A program made the translations under genes and the position numbers. Source: CAYXVF01 sp964468125 (lineage in GTDB: Bacteria; Myxococcota; XYA12-FULL-58-9; CAYXVF01). From it: 50,635 nt of DNA. Positions 23,466-33,325 of the stretch are shown piece after piece. The notes beneath the pieces are model-generated. The model saw nothing but the letters and a program-made list of their open reading frames with translations. It was not told the DNA's origin and made no database searches. The first letter of the stretch is position 1, and each line of letters opens with the position of its first letter. The DNA is taken from positions 1 through 50,635 of the forward strand of contig CAYXVF010000040.1 in NCBI GenBank assembly GCA_964468125.1, in the 5' to 3' direction.

Positions 23466-25133
23466 ATGGGACGCGTTCGGGGTCCACTGCTCGTCATGGC
23501 CACGGTCCTCGTAGCGGGGGCCGTCGGTTTTTTCTTCTTGCGCGACGACTCGCCGAGGAAGCGGACGGTCGATCTGTTTCTAGACATGGTCCGTCTTCCG
23601 AGCGGCAAGCTCGCGAGCATCGCGATCGACGACGGCAGGGTCGTTGAAGTTGGCTATACGCCGAGGTTTCGGCAAGAGTTCGACGCGGTGCAGACCCTGG
23701 ATGGACAGGGAGGCGTACTCCTCGGGGGTGTGCACGATCACCATACGCACCTCTTCTCCGGCGGGAAGAGTCTCGAGGAGCTGCAGCTCGGAGAACCGGA
23801 CACGCTCGAAGCGCTCGAAGAGGCCGTCCGCGCTTGGTCAGAGGCGCACGCGGGTGATCCGTGGATCATCGGTCGCGGCTGGCACTACTCGCTCTTTCCC
23901 GATGGCCTCCCCACCCGCGCGCTGCTCGATCGTTGGGTCCCGGAGAAGCCGGTGATGCTCGAGTCCTTTGACGGGCATGCCCAGTGGACGAACAGCGCGG
24001 CCCTCGCGAAGGCGGGGATCACTCCCAACACCCCGAACCCGCCGGAAGGCACTATCGTCCGGGACGGGAGCGGCGCGGCGACGGGCGTGTTTCTCGAAGC
24101 GGCGCAGAAGCTCGTCGAAGGGGCCGTGCCCGCACTCACTCGCGAGCAACAGCGGGAGATCCTCGCCCGCGCCGCACGTTACGTTGCGAGCCTCGGAATC
24201 AGCACCGTCGACGACATGGTCTACAGCGACGCGACGGAACGGATCGAGCTGCTGCGCGCGCTTCACGACGCAGGGGAGCTTCCGATTCGCGTGCGGGTGT
24301 TCCCGGTCGTCCCTGCGGATGTGGAAGACGAGACTCTCGATGCGATCAAACGGCTGAAACTCTCCCTCGCGGACCACCCGCGGCTGTCCGTTCCTGGGAT
24401 CAAGCTCTTCGTGGACGGGGTGATCGAGTCGAAGACGGCCTACCTGAAGGCACCTTACGCCACCGGCGGCGGCACTGGGGCTCCGCGACTGAGTGGCGAG
24501 CAGCTTGGTTCCATCCTCGCCCGCGCCGCAGAGAGAGAGCTCGCGGTGGTGATGCACACGATCGGTGACGCGGCCGCATCGATGGCCCTCGACGCCGTCG
24601 AAGCGTTGGGAAAGGCACGTCCGCCGCTCCTGCGCCTCGAGCACATCGAGCTTCTCAGTCCCGAGGACAGGACCCGTTTTGCCGCGCTCGGGGTCGAGGC
24701 GTCGATGCAACCGCTACACGCCGATCCGGGAGGGCCCAATCCAGAGGAGGGTGTGTGGTCCGAGAACCTCGGGGTGGCGCGACTGCCTCTCACTTTCCCT
24801 TGGCGCGATCTGCTCGACGCGGGTGCGTTTCTGCGTTTTGGCTCGGACTGGCCGGTGGTGAGCGCGAATCCGCTCCCGGGGATCGCGGTCGCGCTGTCGC
24901 GTCAGGATCGCATGGGGCAACCCGAAGGGGGCTGGATTCCGGAGCAGCGCATCCGCCTCGAAGAAGCGCTCGAGGCCTACAACGCCACACCCGACCTTTC
25001 TCCCGGTTCTCCCGTGGATCTGATCGTCCTCGACCCGGCGGTTGCGCTCCACTCTCCCCGGAACCTGTGGCGCAGCACGGCGATCGCCGCGGTGCGTTGG
25101 CGGCTTCTCGGCCGCGCGGTCCAACGCTTCTAA
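23466..25133 (+). CDS. Membrane-anchored YtcJ-like amidohydrolase (amidohydrolase 3 family)
   Basis: A 555-residue metal-dependent hydrolase. An N-terminal helix (LLVMATVLVAGAVGFFFL) anchors or exports it. The fold is then complete: GVHDHHTHLF (metal-binding HxH), GRGWHYSLFP, ESFDGHAQWTNSAAL, KLFVDGVIESKTA (the YtcJ signature), MHTIGDAA, LEHIE and FGSDWPV with the catalytic Asp. Near the end the usual segment between the EAL-Y helix and the PGSPVDLIVLD strand is about 15 residues shorter than normal (EALEAYNATPDLSPGSPVD), a small in-frame loss away from the active site. The ATG at 23466 lies 10 bases after the preceding stop. Substrate unknown. Confidence 0.87.
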   Translation: MGRVRGPLLVMATVLVAGAVGFFFLRDDSPRKRTVDLFLDMVRLPSGKLASIAIDDGRVVEVGYTPRFRQEFDAVQTLDGQGGVLLGGVHDHHTHLFSGGKSLEELQLGEPDTLEALEEAVRAWSEAHAGDPWIIGRGWHYSLFPDGLPTRALLDRWVPEKPVMLESFDGHAQWTNSAALAKAGITPNTPNPPEGTIVRDGSGAATGVFLEAAQKLVEGAVPALTREQQREILARAARYVASLGISTVDDMVYSDATERIELLRALHDAGELPIRVRVFPVVPADVEDETLDAIKRLKLSLADHPRLSVPGIKLFVDGVIESKTAYLKAPYATGGGTGAPRLSGEQLGSILARAAERELAVVMHTIGDAAASMALDAVEALGKARPPLLRLEHIELLSPEDRTRFAALGVEASMQPLHADPGGPNPEEGVWSENLGVARLPLTFPWRDLLDAGAFLRFGSDWPVVSANPLPGIAVALSRQDRMGQPEGGWIPEQRIRLEEALEAYNATPDLSPGSPVDLIVLDPAVALHSPRNLWRSTAIAAVRWRLLGRAVQRF

Positions 25134-25187
25134 GTCCCTGCGTGGGGTGCTAGAGAAGGGGCCGTTTTTGGGAGGAGGACGAGTGCC

Positions 25188-27197
25188 ATGCGGTGCTCCG
25201 AAGATCACTACACGCCGAGCGCCTTGTCGCTGGATCCCACGGCCATCACTCCAGTGGAGCGGATCGCGCTCTACGAACGCATGCTCCTGCCGCGGCTGAT
25301 CGAGGAGAAGTCCCTGAAGCTCCTGCGTCAGGGGCGGATCAGCAAGTGGTTTTCGGGCATCGGTCAGGAAGCGGTGGCGGTCGGCCTGACCCACGCTTTA
25401 GCGCCTAACGATACGATTCTACCCCTGCACCGCAATCTCGGGGTCTTCACCACCCGCGAGATCCCCCTCGAGAAGCTCTTCGCCCAGTGGCAGGGCAAGT
25501 TGGAGGGATTCACGAAAGGGCGGGACCGAAGCTTTCATTTTGGGACGCTCGAGCACCGTGTCGTGGGAATGATCAGCCACCTCGGAGCCATGCTCGGCGT
25601 CGCGGACGGCTTTGCTCTCGACGCGCGCTTGCGCGGCGCGCGGGACATTGCGGCGGTCTTCTCCGGCGACGGCGGAACGAGTGAAGGTGACTTTCACGAG
25701 GCGGTGAACGTGGCGGCGGTTTGGGACCTGCCGGTGATCTTCGTGATCGAGAACAACGGCTACGGCCTGTCCACGCCGTCGGAGGAGCAGTACCGCTGCG
25801 CGCGTTTTGTCGACAAGGCGGTCGGATACGGGATTGAGGGAGTGAGAATCGATGGCAACGACGTCTTCGAGGTGTTTCGCACGGTTCGCGGGCTCGCCGA
25901 ATCACTCCGGGAACGGCCACGTCCGGTCTTGCTCGAGGCGATGACCTTTCGCATGCGCGGACACGAAGAGGCGTCGGGGACCAAATACGTTCCCGACGAG
26001 CTCTTCGAGCTCTGGCGCGCGCGTGATCCCGTCGTGCGCTTGGAGCGACACCTTCTCGAGACTGGAATCCTAGACGAGGCCGGGGTGCAGCGTACGCGCG
26101 AAGCGATGCAGGAGCGGATCGATACAGCGTGGGAGCGCGTATTCGAGCTCCCACCTGTCGCTTCGAGTGCCTCGGCGGAGCTCGTCGATGTCTACGCGCA
26201 GCGCTCCGAGCCTCCGTCTCGACGGGGCAACGGCGTGACTCGGACCATGCGGTTCGTGGATGCGATCTCGAACGCCCTCGATCTCGCCATGGAGCACGAC
26301 GAACGCCTCGTCCTGATGGGTCAGGACGTTGCGGAGTACGGCGGCGTGTTCAAGGTCACCCAAGGCTTTGTCGAGCGCTACGGGCGGGAGCGCGTACGCA
26401 ATACGCCCCTGTGCGAGTCCGCGATCATCGGCTGTTCCCTGGGCCTCGCTCTTGCAGGAAGACCCTCAGTGGTCGAAATGCAGTTTGCTGATTTCGTGAG
26501 CTGCGGCTTCAATCAAATCGTCAACAACCTCGCGAAGACCCATTATCGCTGGGGCGCGCCGGTGAACGTCACGATTCGGATGCCCACGGGCGCGGGATCG
26601 CAGGCTGGGCCGTTTCATTCGCAGTCGAATGAGGCGTGGTTCACGCACGTCGCCGGTTTGAAGGTGGTTTATCCGGCGAGCGCCGAGGATGCGAAGGGGC
26701 TCTTGCTCGCGAGCATTCGCGATCCGAACCCCGTGCTCTTCTTCGAGCACAAAGGGCTCTACCGCAGCGTACAGGGTGAGGTTCCGGAGGCGGACTACGA
26801 GGTTCCGTTGGGCCAGGCCCGGATCGCCCGCGAGGGGGATCGAGCCACGGTGGTCACGTACGGCAGTGGCGTGGGTTGGGCCCTCGCCGAAGCGGAGCGG
26901 ACGCCGGGCCTCGAGCTGATCGACCTTCGCAGCCTCTTGCCCTGGGATCGGGATACGGTATTCGCGTCGGTAAGGAAGACCAGCCGCTGTCTGGTGCTAC
27001 ACGAGGATACGCTCTTCGGCGGGATCGGTGGCGAGATCGCCGCCGAGATCGGCCAGCACTGCTTCGACGCGCTCGACGCGCCGATCATGCGCGTGGGCGC
27101 TCTGGACACGCCCGTTCCCTTCGCAAAGCCCCTCGAGGAGTCCTTCTTGCCGCGCGAGCGGTTCCCGGAGAGTCTGCGCAGATTGCTCGCTTACTAG
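25188..27197 (+). CDS. Fused 2-oxoacid dehydrogenase E1 alpha-beta (branched-chain type)
   Basis: A 669-residue thiamine-diphosphate enzyme with E1 alpha and beta joined in one chain. The alpha half (to about residue 330) has the ThDP motif from FSGDGGTSEG to FVIENNGYG and the phosphorylation-loop-like YRCARFVDKAVGYGI. The beta half starts near TRTMRFVDAISNALDLAM and has GQDVAEYGGVFKVT, ESAIIGCSLGLAL and RMPTGAGSQAGPFHSQS. Fused E1 proteins of this type are annotated as branched-chain 2-oxoacid dehydrogenase E1, feeding branched fatty acid synthesis. E2 and E3 genes are not in this window. GGAGGAGG lies upstream of the ATG. Substrate choice (2-oxoisovalerate or other) is inference. Confidence 0.88.
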   Translation: MRCSEDHYTPSALSLDPTAITPVERIALYERMLLPRLIEEKSLKLLRQGRISKWFSGIGQEAVAVGLTHALAPNDTILPLHRNLGVFTTREIPLEKLFAQWQGKLEGFTKGRDRSFHFGTLEHRVVGMISHLGAMLGVADGFALDARLRGARDIAAVFSGDGGTSEGDFHEAVNVAAVWDLPVIFVIENNGYGLSTPSEEQYRCARFVDKAVGYGIEGVRIDGNDVFEVFRTVRGLAESLRERPRPVLLEAMTFRMRGHEEASGTKYVPDELFELWRARDPVVRLERHLLETGILDEAGVQRTREAMQERIDTAWERVFELPPVASSASAELVDVYAQRSEPPSRRGNGVTRTMRFVDAISNALDLAMEHDERLVLMGQDVAEYGGVFKVTQGFVERYGRERVRNTPLCESAIIGCSLGLALAGRPSVVEMQFADFVSCGFNQIVNNLAKTHYRWGAPVNVTIRMPTGAGSQAGPFHSQSNEAWFTHVAGLKVVYPASAEDAKGLLLASIRDPNPVLFFEHKGLYRSVQGEVPEADYEVPLGQARIAREGDRATVVTYGSGVGWALAEAERTPGLELIDLRSLLPWDRDTVFASVRKTSRCLVLHEDTLFGGIGGEIAAEIGQHCFDALDAPIMRVGALDTPVPFAKPLEESFLPRERFPESLRRLLAY

Positions 27198-27240
27198 TCA
27201 GAATGGAGCGACCGACTCCGTTTCGCAGATCCGTGGATTA

Positions 27241-27829
27241 GACTGCGAAGCGGTTAACCTCGTGGTCCAGTTCGAAGGTCCTGAAACTCCTGAAGAAGGT
27301 CGGCGCTCTCGAAGACTTGCATGTCGTGTATGAGGCAGGTCCTACGGGGTATGCGCTGTGCCGGTTTCTTCGCGCACACGAGGTGCGGTGCGATGTCATC
27401 GCACCGAGCCTCGTGCCAGAAATGTCGGGCGATCGAGTCAAAACCGATCGTCGGGATGCGGCCAAGCTGGCCCGGCTGAGTCGGGCGGGATTGCTCACGG
27501 CCGTATACATGCCGGATGACGGAATAGAGGCACTTCGAGATCTCGTCCGTTGCCGTGAAGCGGCGAAGTCTGACGAGTTACGTGCACGTCATCGGCTCTC
27601 GAAATTTCTTCTCCGTCAGGGTCGACAGAAACCCAAGGACATCAAGAAGAGTTGGACGCTCAAACACTTCACATGGTTGAGCCGCCAAGAGTTCGAACAC
27701 CCCGCTCATGACGCGACATTCAGAGACCTGATGGGTGCCGTGGCGAGAGAACTCCTGGCATTCATTTGGCAGATCGGACTCGAAGCCGAGCGCGAATACG
27801 ACCGCAACCGCATTGCCACAGCAGCCTAG
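27241..27829 (+). pseudogene. IS110-family transposase relic
   Basis: The conserved core HVVYEAGPTGYALCRFLR, CDVIAPSLVP, GDRVKTDRRDAAKLARLSRAG and ALRDLVRCREAAK is that of IS110-family DEDD transposases. The N-terminal segment carrying the first catalytic Asp is gone: the frame is closed by a TAG just before 27241. After DATFRDLMGAV the sequence departs from the family and stops at 27829, so the C-terminal half with the conserved Ser-containing Tnp20 domain is missing. Non-functional. Confidence 0.82.
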
Positions 27830-27853
27830 CGTAGATCGATGAACACGACGCCA

Positions 27854-28048
27854 CACGTGACAGGGAACGTGCTCGGGGACCCGGTGGACGGAGAATCCTC
27901 GCACCCCCTATGCGGCGGAGCACATTGTGCTTCGGCCCGCGGAACTAGTCAGAGGCAGCTCCCGACGGATCTTGAGCATGCGGTTTCGGCCCGCGGATAT
28001 CAGACTGATCAACGTCGGCATCGCCTCGGGCGCGTTCCCTGTCACGTG
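27854..28048. repeat. 16-base perfect inverted repeat inside the IS remnant
   Basis: CACGTGACAGGGAACG (27854-27869) and its exact complement CGTTCCCTGTCACGTG (28033-28048). The match continues imperfectly inwards (TGCTCGGGG against CGCCCGAGG), for about 22 of 25 positions. The arms are separated by 163 bases. It could be the ends of a small element or a folded non-coding RNA. Confidence 0.8.
27931..27997 (+). repeat. 13-base direct repeat between the inverted arms
   Basis: TTCGGCCCGCGGA occurs at 27931-27943 and again at 27985-27997, 54 bases apart, between the inverted-repeat arms. Direct repeats within a structured non-coding end would fit guide-RNA loops of IS110 elements, but this is only suggestive. 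Confidence 0.55.
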
Positions 28049-28130
28049 CGGCAAAATAAAGCTGCGACGGGGCCGCCGGCTCCGTTGAAGCACCGAGAAA
28101 GATTGACCGGGACACCCCCTAGCTTCGAGC

Positions 28131-28646
28131 TCAGAGCAGATTTTTTGCGGCCGCCAGCGCTGAGTCGTAGTTCGGCTCTTCGCTCATCTCGGGGACGATT
28201 TCCTGGTACTGGATTGTCCCGTCCTTATCGAGGACCAGAACCGCGCGGGCCAGCAGACCGAGCTCCTTCATGGTGAGACCGTACGCTTCTCCGAAGGCAC
28301 GCGAGTTGTAGTCGGAGAGCACGTGCACCCGCTCGATCCCCGCCGCCCCACACCAGCGATTCTGGGCGAAGGGCAGGTCTCGGCTGACTGTGAGGACGAC
28401 GGCTTCGTCACCGAGCCCACTCGCGTGCTCATTGAACTTTCGGGTCTGCGTATCGCACACGGGTGTGTCCAAGGAGGGGACGACGTTAACGATGCGGACC
28501 TTACCGCTCCAGTCCTCCAGGGACTTTGGCGACATGTCGCCCGCGGTCAGGGTCGCTGCTGGAGCTTTTTGCCCCACCTCGACTGCGTTGCCGCTCAAAG
28601 TCAGCGGGTTGCCCTGAAAAGCCACCAAACCCGTACGATCGCCCAT
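28131..28646 (-). CDS. tpx: Thiol peroxidase Tpx
   Basis: A 171-residue atypical 2-Cys peroxiredoxin. The start at 28646 (AGGAG seven bases upstream) gives MGDRTGLVAFQGNPLTLSG, the normal Tpx N-terminus. The peroxidatic Cys is in PSLDTPVCDTQTRKF and the resolving Cys in NRWCGAAG, with DLPFAQ between them as in E. coli Tpx. It reduces hydroperoxides with thioredoxin. It sits 88 bases downstream of gltB on the same strand and next to the IS relic. Confidence 0.95.
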   Translation of the reverse strand: MGDRTGLVAFQGNPLTLSGNAVEVGQKAPAATLTAGDMSPKSLEDWSGKVRIVNVVPSLDTPVCDTQTRKFNEHASGLGDEAVVLTVSRDLPFAQNRWCGAAGIERVHVLSDYNSRAFGEAYGLTMKELGLLARAVLVLDKDGTIQYQEIVPEMSEEPNYDSALAAAKNLL

Positions 28647-28734
28647 GCCACTCTCCTGTTTCGTGTGAAAGCTCCCCACTGAGTATGAGGGGAACGAGGC
28701 AAATTCAAACCCCATGCATAGATCGGGGTTGTCG

Positions 28735-31700
28735 TCATCCCGCAGGGGCCGCCGGTGCGGCCGCTTCCGTTGAGGCTTCGTTGGGCGTCTTGGCCCGCGC
28801 TTCGCGTTCGAGCTCTTTTAGCGGCAGAAAGCAACGGAACCGGGCGGCGAGTTGTTCGGGGTCCGCATCGAGGAGCTCGCGGGCGGCCTTGCTTTCCGTC
28901 GCGAGTAGGTGCTGCTCGAGAAGAAAGCGCAGCTCGCCCATGCGCTCATCGTTCCATTCGGCGATGGCGACGTAGTCGCGATTGACCATCGGAACCTGAC
29001 GCTCGTCGAGGTAGAGGCGACCGCCGGTCATGCCCGCACCCACGTTGAAGGAGACGGGGCCCAGGATCGCGACCGCACCGCCGGTCATGTATTCGCAGGC
29101 GTGAAGGCCTGCGCCTTCTACCACCGCGAGAGCGCCGGAGTTGCGCACCGCGAAGCGGTCGCCCGTGAGACCGGAGATGAACACCTGTCCGCCGGTCGCG
29201 CCGTAGAGCACGCAGTTTCCGGCGATGACGTTCGATGCCGCTTCGTAGGCCGCATCCTCCGGTGGTCGGATCACCACGCGCCCGCCGGACATCGACTTGG
29301 CTACAGCATCATTGGCTTCGCCATAGAGTGTCACCTCGATCCCCTCGGTGAGGAAGGCGGCAAACCCCTGGCCAGCGGAGCCGTTGAAGCGGAGCTGAAT
29401 GGTACCTGGCGGCAAGCCTTTGGTGCGCGGAAGGTCTCGTCCTCGCCCGCTCGCGATCGCTTCCAGGCGTTCGCGATTGGTTCGCTTGCCGATCATCCCG
29501 GCGAGGCGCGCGAGTACCGCCCGGTCCGTGGAATGGATCTGATAGACGCCCTGCATGGGCACGAGCGAAGCAACGGCCTCCTGCGCGTCCGCAGCAATGC
29601 GAGCGTTCAGTGGGTTCACGTCCTCGTCGATCAAATTCTCGTGATCATCCGGCGGCGTATAGGCGCGGTTGACGTGGAGCACGGAGAGCTCGAGGCCCCG
29701 GTCCGCGACGAGCGTGTGGTAGCGTGGATCGATCTCCAACAGGTCGCCGCGACCGACGATCTCGGTCAGTGACTTCACGCCCATCTTGCTCAGCATGTGC
29801 CGCGCCTCTTCGGCGAGCTGCTGCAGCATCAGGATCACGTGCTCGGGGGTGCCCTTGTACTTCTTCTTGAACTTCGGATCGTGCGTCGCGATGCCCGTCG
29901 GGCAGCGGTTCTTTTCGCAGACCCGCGCCATGATGCAGCCTTCGGCAACGAGCAGGAGCTTTCCAAAGCCGTATTCTTCCGCGCCGAGCGTCGCCGCGAG
30001 AACGATATCCCGTCCGGTCGAGAGCCCACCGTCCACCCGGAGCACGACGTGGTGGCGCAGACCCTGCTCGACGAGCGCGTTGTGGACCTCGGTGAGACCG
30101 AGCTCCCAGGGAAGGCCCGCATGGCGCATCGAGGTGACCGTGGCCGCGCCTGTTCCGCCATCGCCACCGGAGACCTGGATCACATCCGCGCCGGCTTTGA
30201 CGACGCCAACCGCGATGGTCCCGATGTTCTTGCCGGCGACGAGCTTCACACAAACCGGCACGCTGGGTTTGAGCTGCTTGAGCTCGTAGATCAGCTGGCG
30301 CAGGTCTTCGATCGAGTAGATGTCGTGGAGAGGGGGGGGAGAGATCAGGTCGACGCCAGGCGAGGCGAATCGCGCATGAGCGATGTCCTCATTGACCTTC
30401 ACGCCCATCAGCTGACCCCCCTCACCGGGCTTGGCCCCTTGGGCGATCTTGATTTCGATTTCCTCACCGGAGACCAGGTACTCGGCGGTGACACCAAAGC
30501 GGCCCGAGGCGATCTGCTTCGTGGAGGCGGTGGTTCCGTCCTCGAAGTAGTAGGGGTTTTCGCCCCCTTCACCACTGTTGCAACGGCCGCCGATCGAGCG
30601 CATCGCCTTGAAAATGTCGCGCTGACTCTCCGCGGAGATCGCTCCGAAACTCATCGCGCCGCTCCCGAAGCGCATCATGATCGCTTCGCGCGATTCGACG
30701 TCGTTCAGCGGGACCTCTGCTTCCCCGGGGCGGAACCGGAAGAGGTGACGGAGGCAGACGGGCTCTTGCTCGGCGATACCCTCGCGATACTCCTGGTAGG
30801 CTTCGCGGGTTCCGTCTTCGTTTTCCGCGCGCACCGCGCGGTGAATCTGCTTTGAGAGCGCCGCGGTCATCGAGTGTTTCTCACCCTCGCGACCCTTCGG
30901 ATGCTCTTTGAAGACATAGGTCTGGGCGAGTTTCGAGTCGTTGCGTGCGCGCTCAGCAGCTGCGAGCACCGTGCGTTCCACGTGCCCGAAGTCGATGCCG
31001 CCGATCACGCTCTTCAAGCCTGGGAAGTAGCGGTTGATGATGTCGAAGCCGATCCCCACCGCGGTGAACAGGCGCGAGCTCTGATAGCTGCGGACCACCG
31101 AGATCCCCATTTTGCTCATGATCTTGAGCAAACCCTGCTCGAAGGCGCTGATGAGTTTGCCCTCGCGCTCGGCCGGGTCACCGTTCTTGAGTGCTTTGTG
31201 TTGGTCAAAGCGCGCGACCTCGAGCGCCAATGAGGGGCATACGGCGGTCGCGCCAAAGGATATGCAGCAGGCGAGGTGGTGGGTGGTGAAGACGTCTCCC
31301 GCCTCGAGGACGATCGAGGTTTCGAGGCGTTTGCCCCATCGGTTCAGCTCGGTGACGACCGCACGCACGGCGAGCACGCTCGGAACGGGCATGCGTTCGA
31401 GGTCCACCATGCGGTGCGAAAGGATGAGGATCGAGTAGCCGCGGTCCACCGCGTCGCGTGCCCGCCCCGCGAGTCGATCGAGGGCGTCACGAAGTGCGCG
31501 TCCGCTGCCGGTGGGTACGAAGCTGCAATCGATCACGGCCGCCTTGAGCCCCGGAGCGAGGTTGCGCTCCGTGAGCTCGTCGAGGAATGCCATCTCGCCG
31601 AGGCTCAACACCGGCGTGTCCGAGACGAGCGCCTGTGTCGGAGGGATCAGCTCCTTGGGGGCGAAGATATTCGGCCGGCGACCGAGGTGCGTCGTCAGGT

Positions 31701-33195
31701 CCGTGACCATCGACTCGCGCATGTAGTCGAGCGGGGGGTTTGTGACCTGGGCAAAGTCCTGCACGAAGAAGTCGAAGAGGGTGCGTGGCTCGTCGCTCAA
31801 CACCGCGAGGCGCGCCGTATCGCCCATTGAGCTGATCGGCTCCTTGCCGTCGGTGATCATCGGCACGAGGACGCGGTCGAGCTCGTCTTGGGTCAGACCA
31901 AACGCCGCCGCATGGCTGAGGAGCTGGGGCTCACTGCGTTCTGCCCGCGAGCTGATCGGCAAGAGACGGGGGTCGAACTCCGCGTTGAAATTCTCTCGAG
32001 ATTCGCTCGGGTCGCGCAGGTGCACCTGTCCGTTGTCGAGTTCGACCTTCACACCGCTGCCGGCGGCGAGCGTCCCTTTTCCGAGGATGATCTTCGGGTC
32101 GAGATCGAAAATGCCCGCCTCGGAAGCGAGATAGAACGCGCCCTCGGTCATCGTCCATCGGCACGGCCGAAAGCCGTTGCGGTCGAGGCGTGCGCCGATC
32201 GAGTTGCCATCGCAGTAGGTGATGAACGCCGGCCCGTCCCAAGGCTCCATCGCGCGGCCCCAGAAGCTGTAATACCCTGAGTGTCCAGTCGCGGGCGGCA
32301 TCATGATCGCGAGAATGTCTTCCACGTGGGGAATCGAGCTGCGGTATTTCAGCGCCTCAACCATCTCGTTCAGGCTGCCGGAGTCGCTCATGTTGTCGTG
32401 GGTGAGGAGCTCGTCGCGCCGGATCCCGAGCGCCTGCTCGCGCGAGTAGGCCCAGGAGCGGTTGCTCGCGATCGTGTTGATCTCACCGTTGTGAGCGATC
32501 AGGCGGAACGGCTGAGCTTTCTCCCAACCGGTGCGCGTGTTCGTGCTGAAGCGCCGATGAAATAGCGCGAAGCGGGTGGCGTATTTTGGGTCGCGGAGAT
32601 CCGGATAGAACTCCGCGAGCATGTGCGCCTGCGTGAGCGCTTTGTAGATGATCGTCGTCGTGGACAGGGAGGCGTAGCTGACCGTCTGGTAAAGGCCTTC
32701 GTCTTTCATGCGCGAGCGCGTGCGCTGCTTCACCAGGTAGAGGAGCTCGTTGAAGGACTTGTCCGTTCGACACTGAGGCGGTCGCGAGAGGATGAACTGC
32801 AGAATGTGAGGCATCGCGGCCCGGGCCTGTGGCCCGAGGACTTCAGGGCGCGTGGGGACCCGGCGCTTTTCGAGGACCTCGATGTCGAAAAAGTGAAAGA
32901 CCTCATCCATGAGCTCGACGGCGCGTCGACGTTGCTGCGGATCGATCGTGAAGAACAGGGTCGCGACGGCGATCTCGCCGGGCCGATAGCCCAGCATCTC
33001 GAAGGGAATGTCGGTCATCACCCCGGAGCCATCGCCGGTGACGCGGTCCGCGCCGCAGGCACCGCGGTGCTCGACGCAGGACAGGGCGGTGAGGGCCTTC
33101 TCCAGGACCCAGTGGTCGCATTCACCGGTTCGGCTGACGATGAAACCAGTACCGCATGCAGACCGCTCTTCGTCGGTCGCAAAGAATGACGTCAT
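28735..33195 (-). CDS. gltB: Glutamate synthase large subunit
   Basis: A 1486-residue glutamate synthase alpha chain. The N-terminal class II amidotransferase has its nucleophile at Cys14 (ERSACGTGFIV), implying removal of a 13-residue propeptide. The central and FMN domains contain GSGAMSFGAISAE, EGGENPYYF, GGDGGTGA and DGGLSTGRDIVLAA. The 3Fe-4S cluster ligands are Cys1087, Cys1093 and Cys1098 in AEGCIMARVCEKNRCPTG. The C-terminal GXGXG beta-helix domain is present (GGRVVIRPPEDA, GQVFISGLTGDRFAVRNSG), ending in an Ala/Pro-rich tail. GAGGA precedes the ATG. The small subunit gene gltD is not in the window. It makes glutamate from glutamine and 2-oxoglutarate. Confidence 0.97.
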   Translation of the reverse strand: MTSFFATDEERSACGTGFIVSRTGECDHWVLEKALTALSCVEHRGACGADRVTGDGSGVMTDIPFEMLGYRPGEIAVATLFFTIDPQQRRRAVELMDEVFHFFDIEVLEKRRVPTRPEVLGPQARAAMPHILQFILSRPPQCRTDKSFNELLYLVKQRTRSRMKDEGLYQTVSYASLSTTTIIYKALTQAHMLAEFYPDLRDPKYATRFALFHRRFSTNTRTGWEKAQPFRLIAHNGEINTIASNRSWAYSREQALGIRRDELLTHDNMSDSGSLNEMVEALKYRSSIPHVEDILAIMMPPATGHSGYYSFWGRAMEPWDGPAFITYCDGNSIGARLDRNGFRPCRWTMTEGAFYLASEAGIFDLDPKIILGKGTLAAGSGVKVELDNGQVHLRDPSESRENFNAEFDPRLLPISSRAERSEPQLLSHAAAFGLTQDELDRVLVPMITDGKEPISSMGDTARLAVLSDEPRTLFDFFVQDFAQVTNPPLDYMRESMVTDLTTHLGRRPNIFAPKELIPPTQALVSDTPVLSLGEMAFLDELTERNLAPGLKAAVIDCSFVPTGSGRALRDALDRLAGRARDAVDRGYSILILSHRMVDLERMPVPSVLAVRAVVTELNRWGKRLETSIVLEAGDVFTTHHLACCISFGATAVCPSLALEVARFDQHKALKNGDPAEREGKLISAFEQGLLKIMSKMGISVVRSYQSSRLFTAVGIGFDIINRYFPGLKSVIGGIDFGHVERTVLAAAERARNDSKLAQTYVFKEHPKGREGEKHSMTAALSKQIHRAVRAENEDGTREAYQEYREGIAEQEPVCLRHLFRFRPGEAEVPLNDVESREAIMMRFGSGAMSFGAISAESQRDIFKAMRSIGGRCNSGEGGENPYYFEDGTTASTKQIASGRFGVTAEYLVSGEEIEIKIAQGAKPGEGGQLMGVKVNEDIAHARFASPGVDLISPPPLHDIYSIEDLRQLIYELKQLKPSVPVCVKLVAGKNIGTIAVGVVKAGADVIQVSGGDGGTGAATVTSMRHAGLPWELGLTEVHNALVEQGLRHHVVLRVDGGLSTGRDIVLAATLGAEEYGFGKLLLVAEGCIMARVCEKNRCPTGIATHDPKFKKKYKGTPEHVILMLQQLAEEARHMLSKMGVKSLTEIVGRGDLLEIDPRYHTLVADRGLELSVLHVNRAYTPPDDHENLIDEDVNPLNARIAADAQEAVASLVPMQGVYQIHSTDRAVLARLAGMIGKRTNRERLEAIASGRGRDLPRTKGLPPGTIQLRFNGSAGQGFAAFLTEGIEVTLYGEANDAVAKSMSGGRVVIRPPEDAAYEAASNVIAGNCVLYGATGGQVFISGLTGDRFAVRNSGALAVVEGAGLHACEYMTGGAVAILGPVSFNVGAGMTGGRLYLDERQVPMVNRDYVAIAEWNDERMGELRFLLEQHLLATESKAARELLDADPEQLAARFRCFLPLKELEREARAKTPNEASTEAAAPAAPAG

Positions 33196-33325
33196 GCTTC
33201 CTCACGCTTTAGTGTGCTTGCGCTATCGCTAGGCAGGATCCCGCGACGCGTGAGGCGTTAATATGACGTCGTGCGTAATGGATGGCAAGGCGACGCACGG
33301 CCCCATCGAGGCCGGTGGACGCTGT

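Larger units (their letters stand above)
27241..28125 (+). mobile_element. Remnant of an IS110-family insertion sequence
   Basis: Covers the broken transposase and about 300 bases of non-coding sequence before the thiol peroxidase gene. The 27830-28130 stretch has no gene; it holds a long inverted repeat (arms at 27854 and 28033) and a 13-base direct repeat. IS110 elements carry structured non-coding ends producing a guide RNA, and this stretch may be such an end. Outer limits are not defined; no target duplication is expected for this family. Confidence 0.6.

Noticed and set aside
28131..28140. T6 run at 28141 as a terminator for tpx
   Set aside because: It lies inside the end of the tpx coding frame on the opposite orientation, without a GC-rich stem next to it.
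29797..30855. 352-codon plus-strand frame
   Set aside because: Antisense to gltB, no domain motifs.
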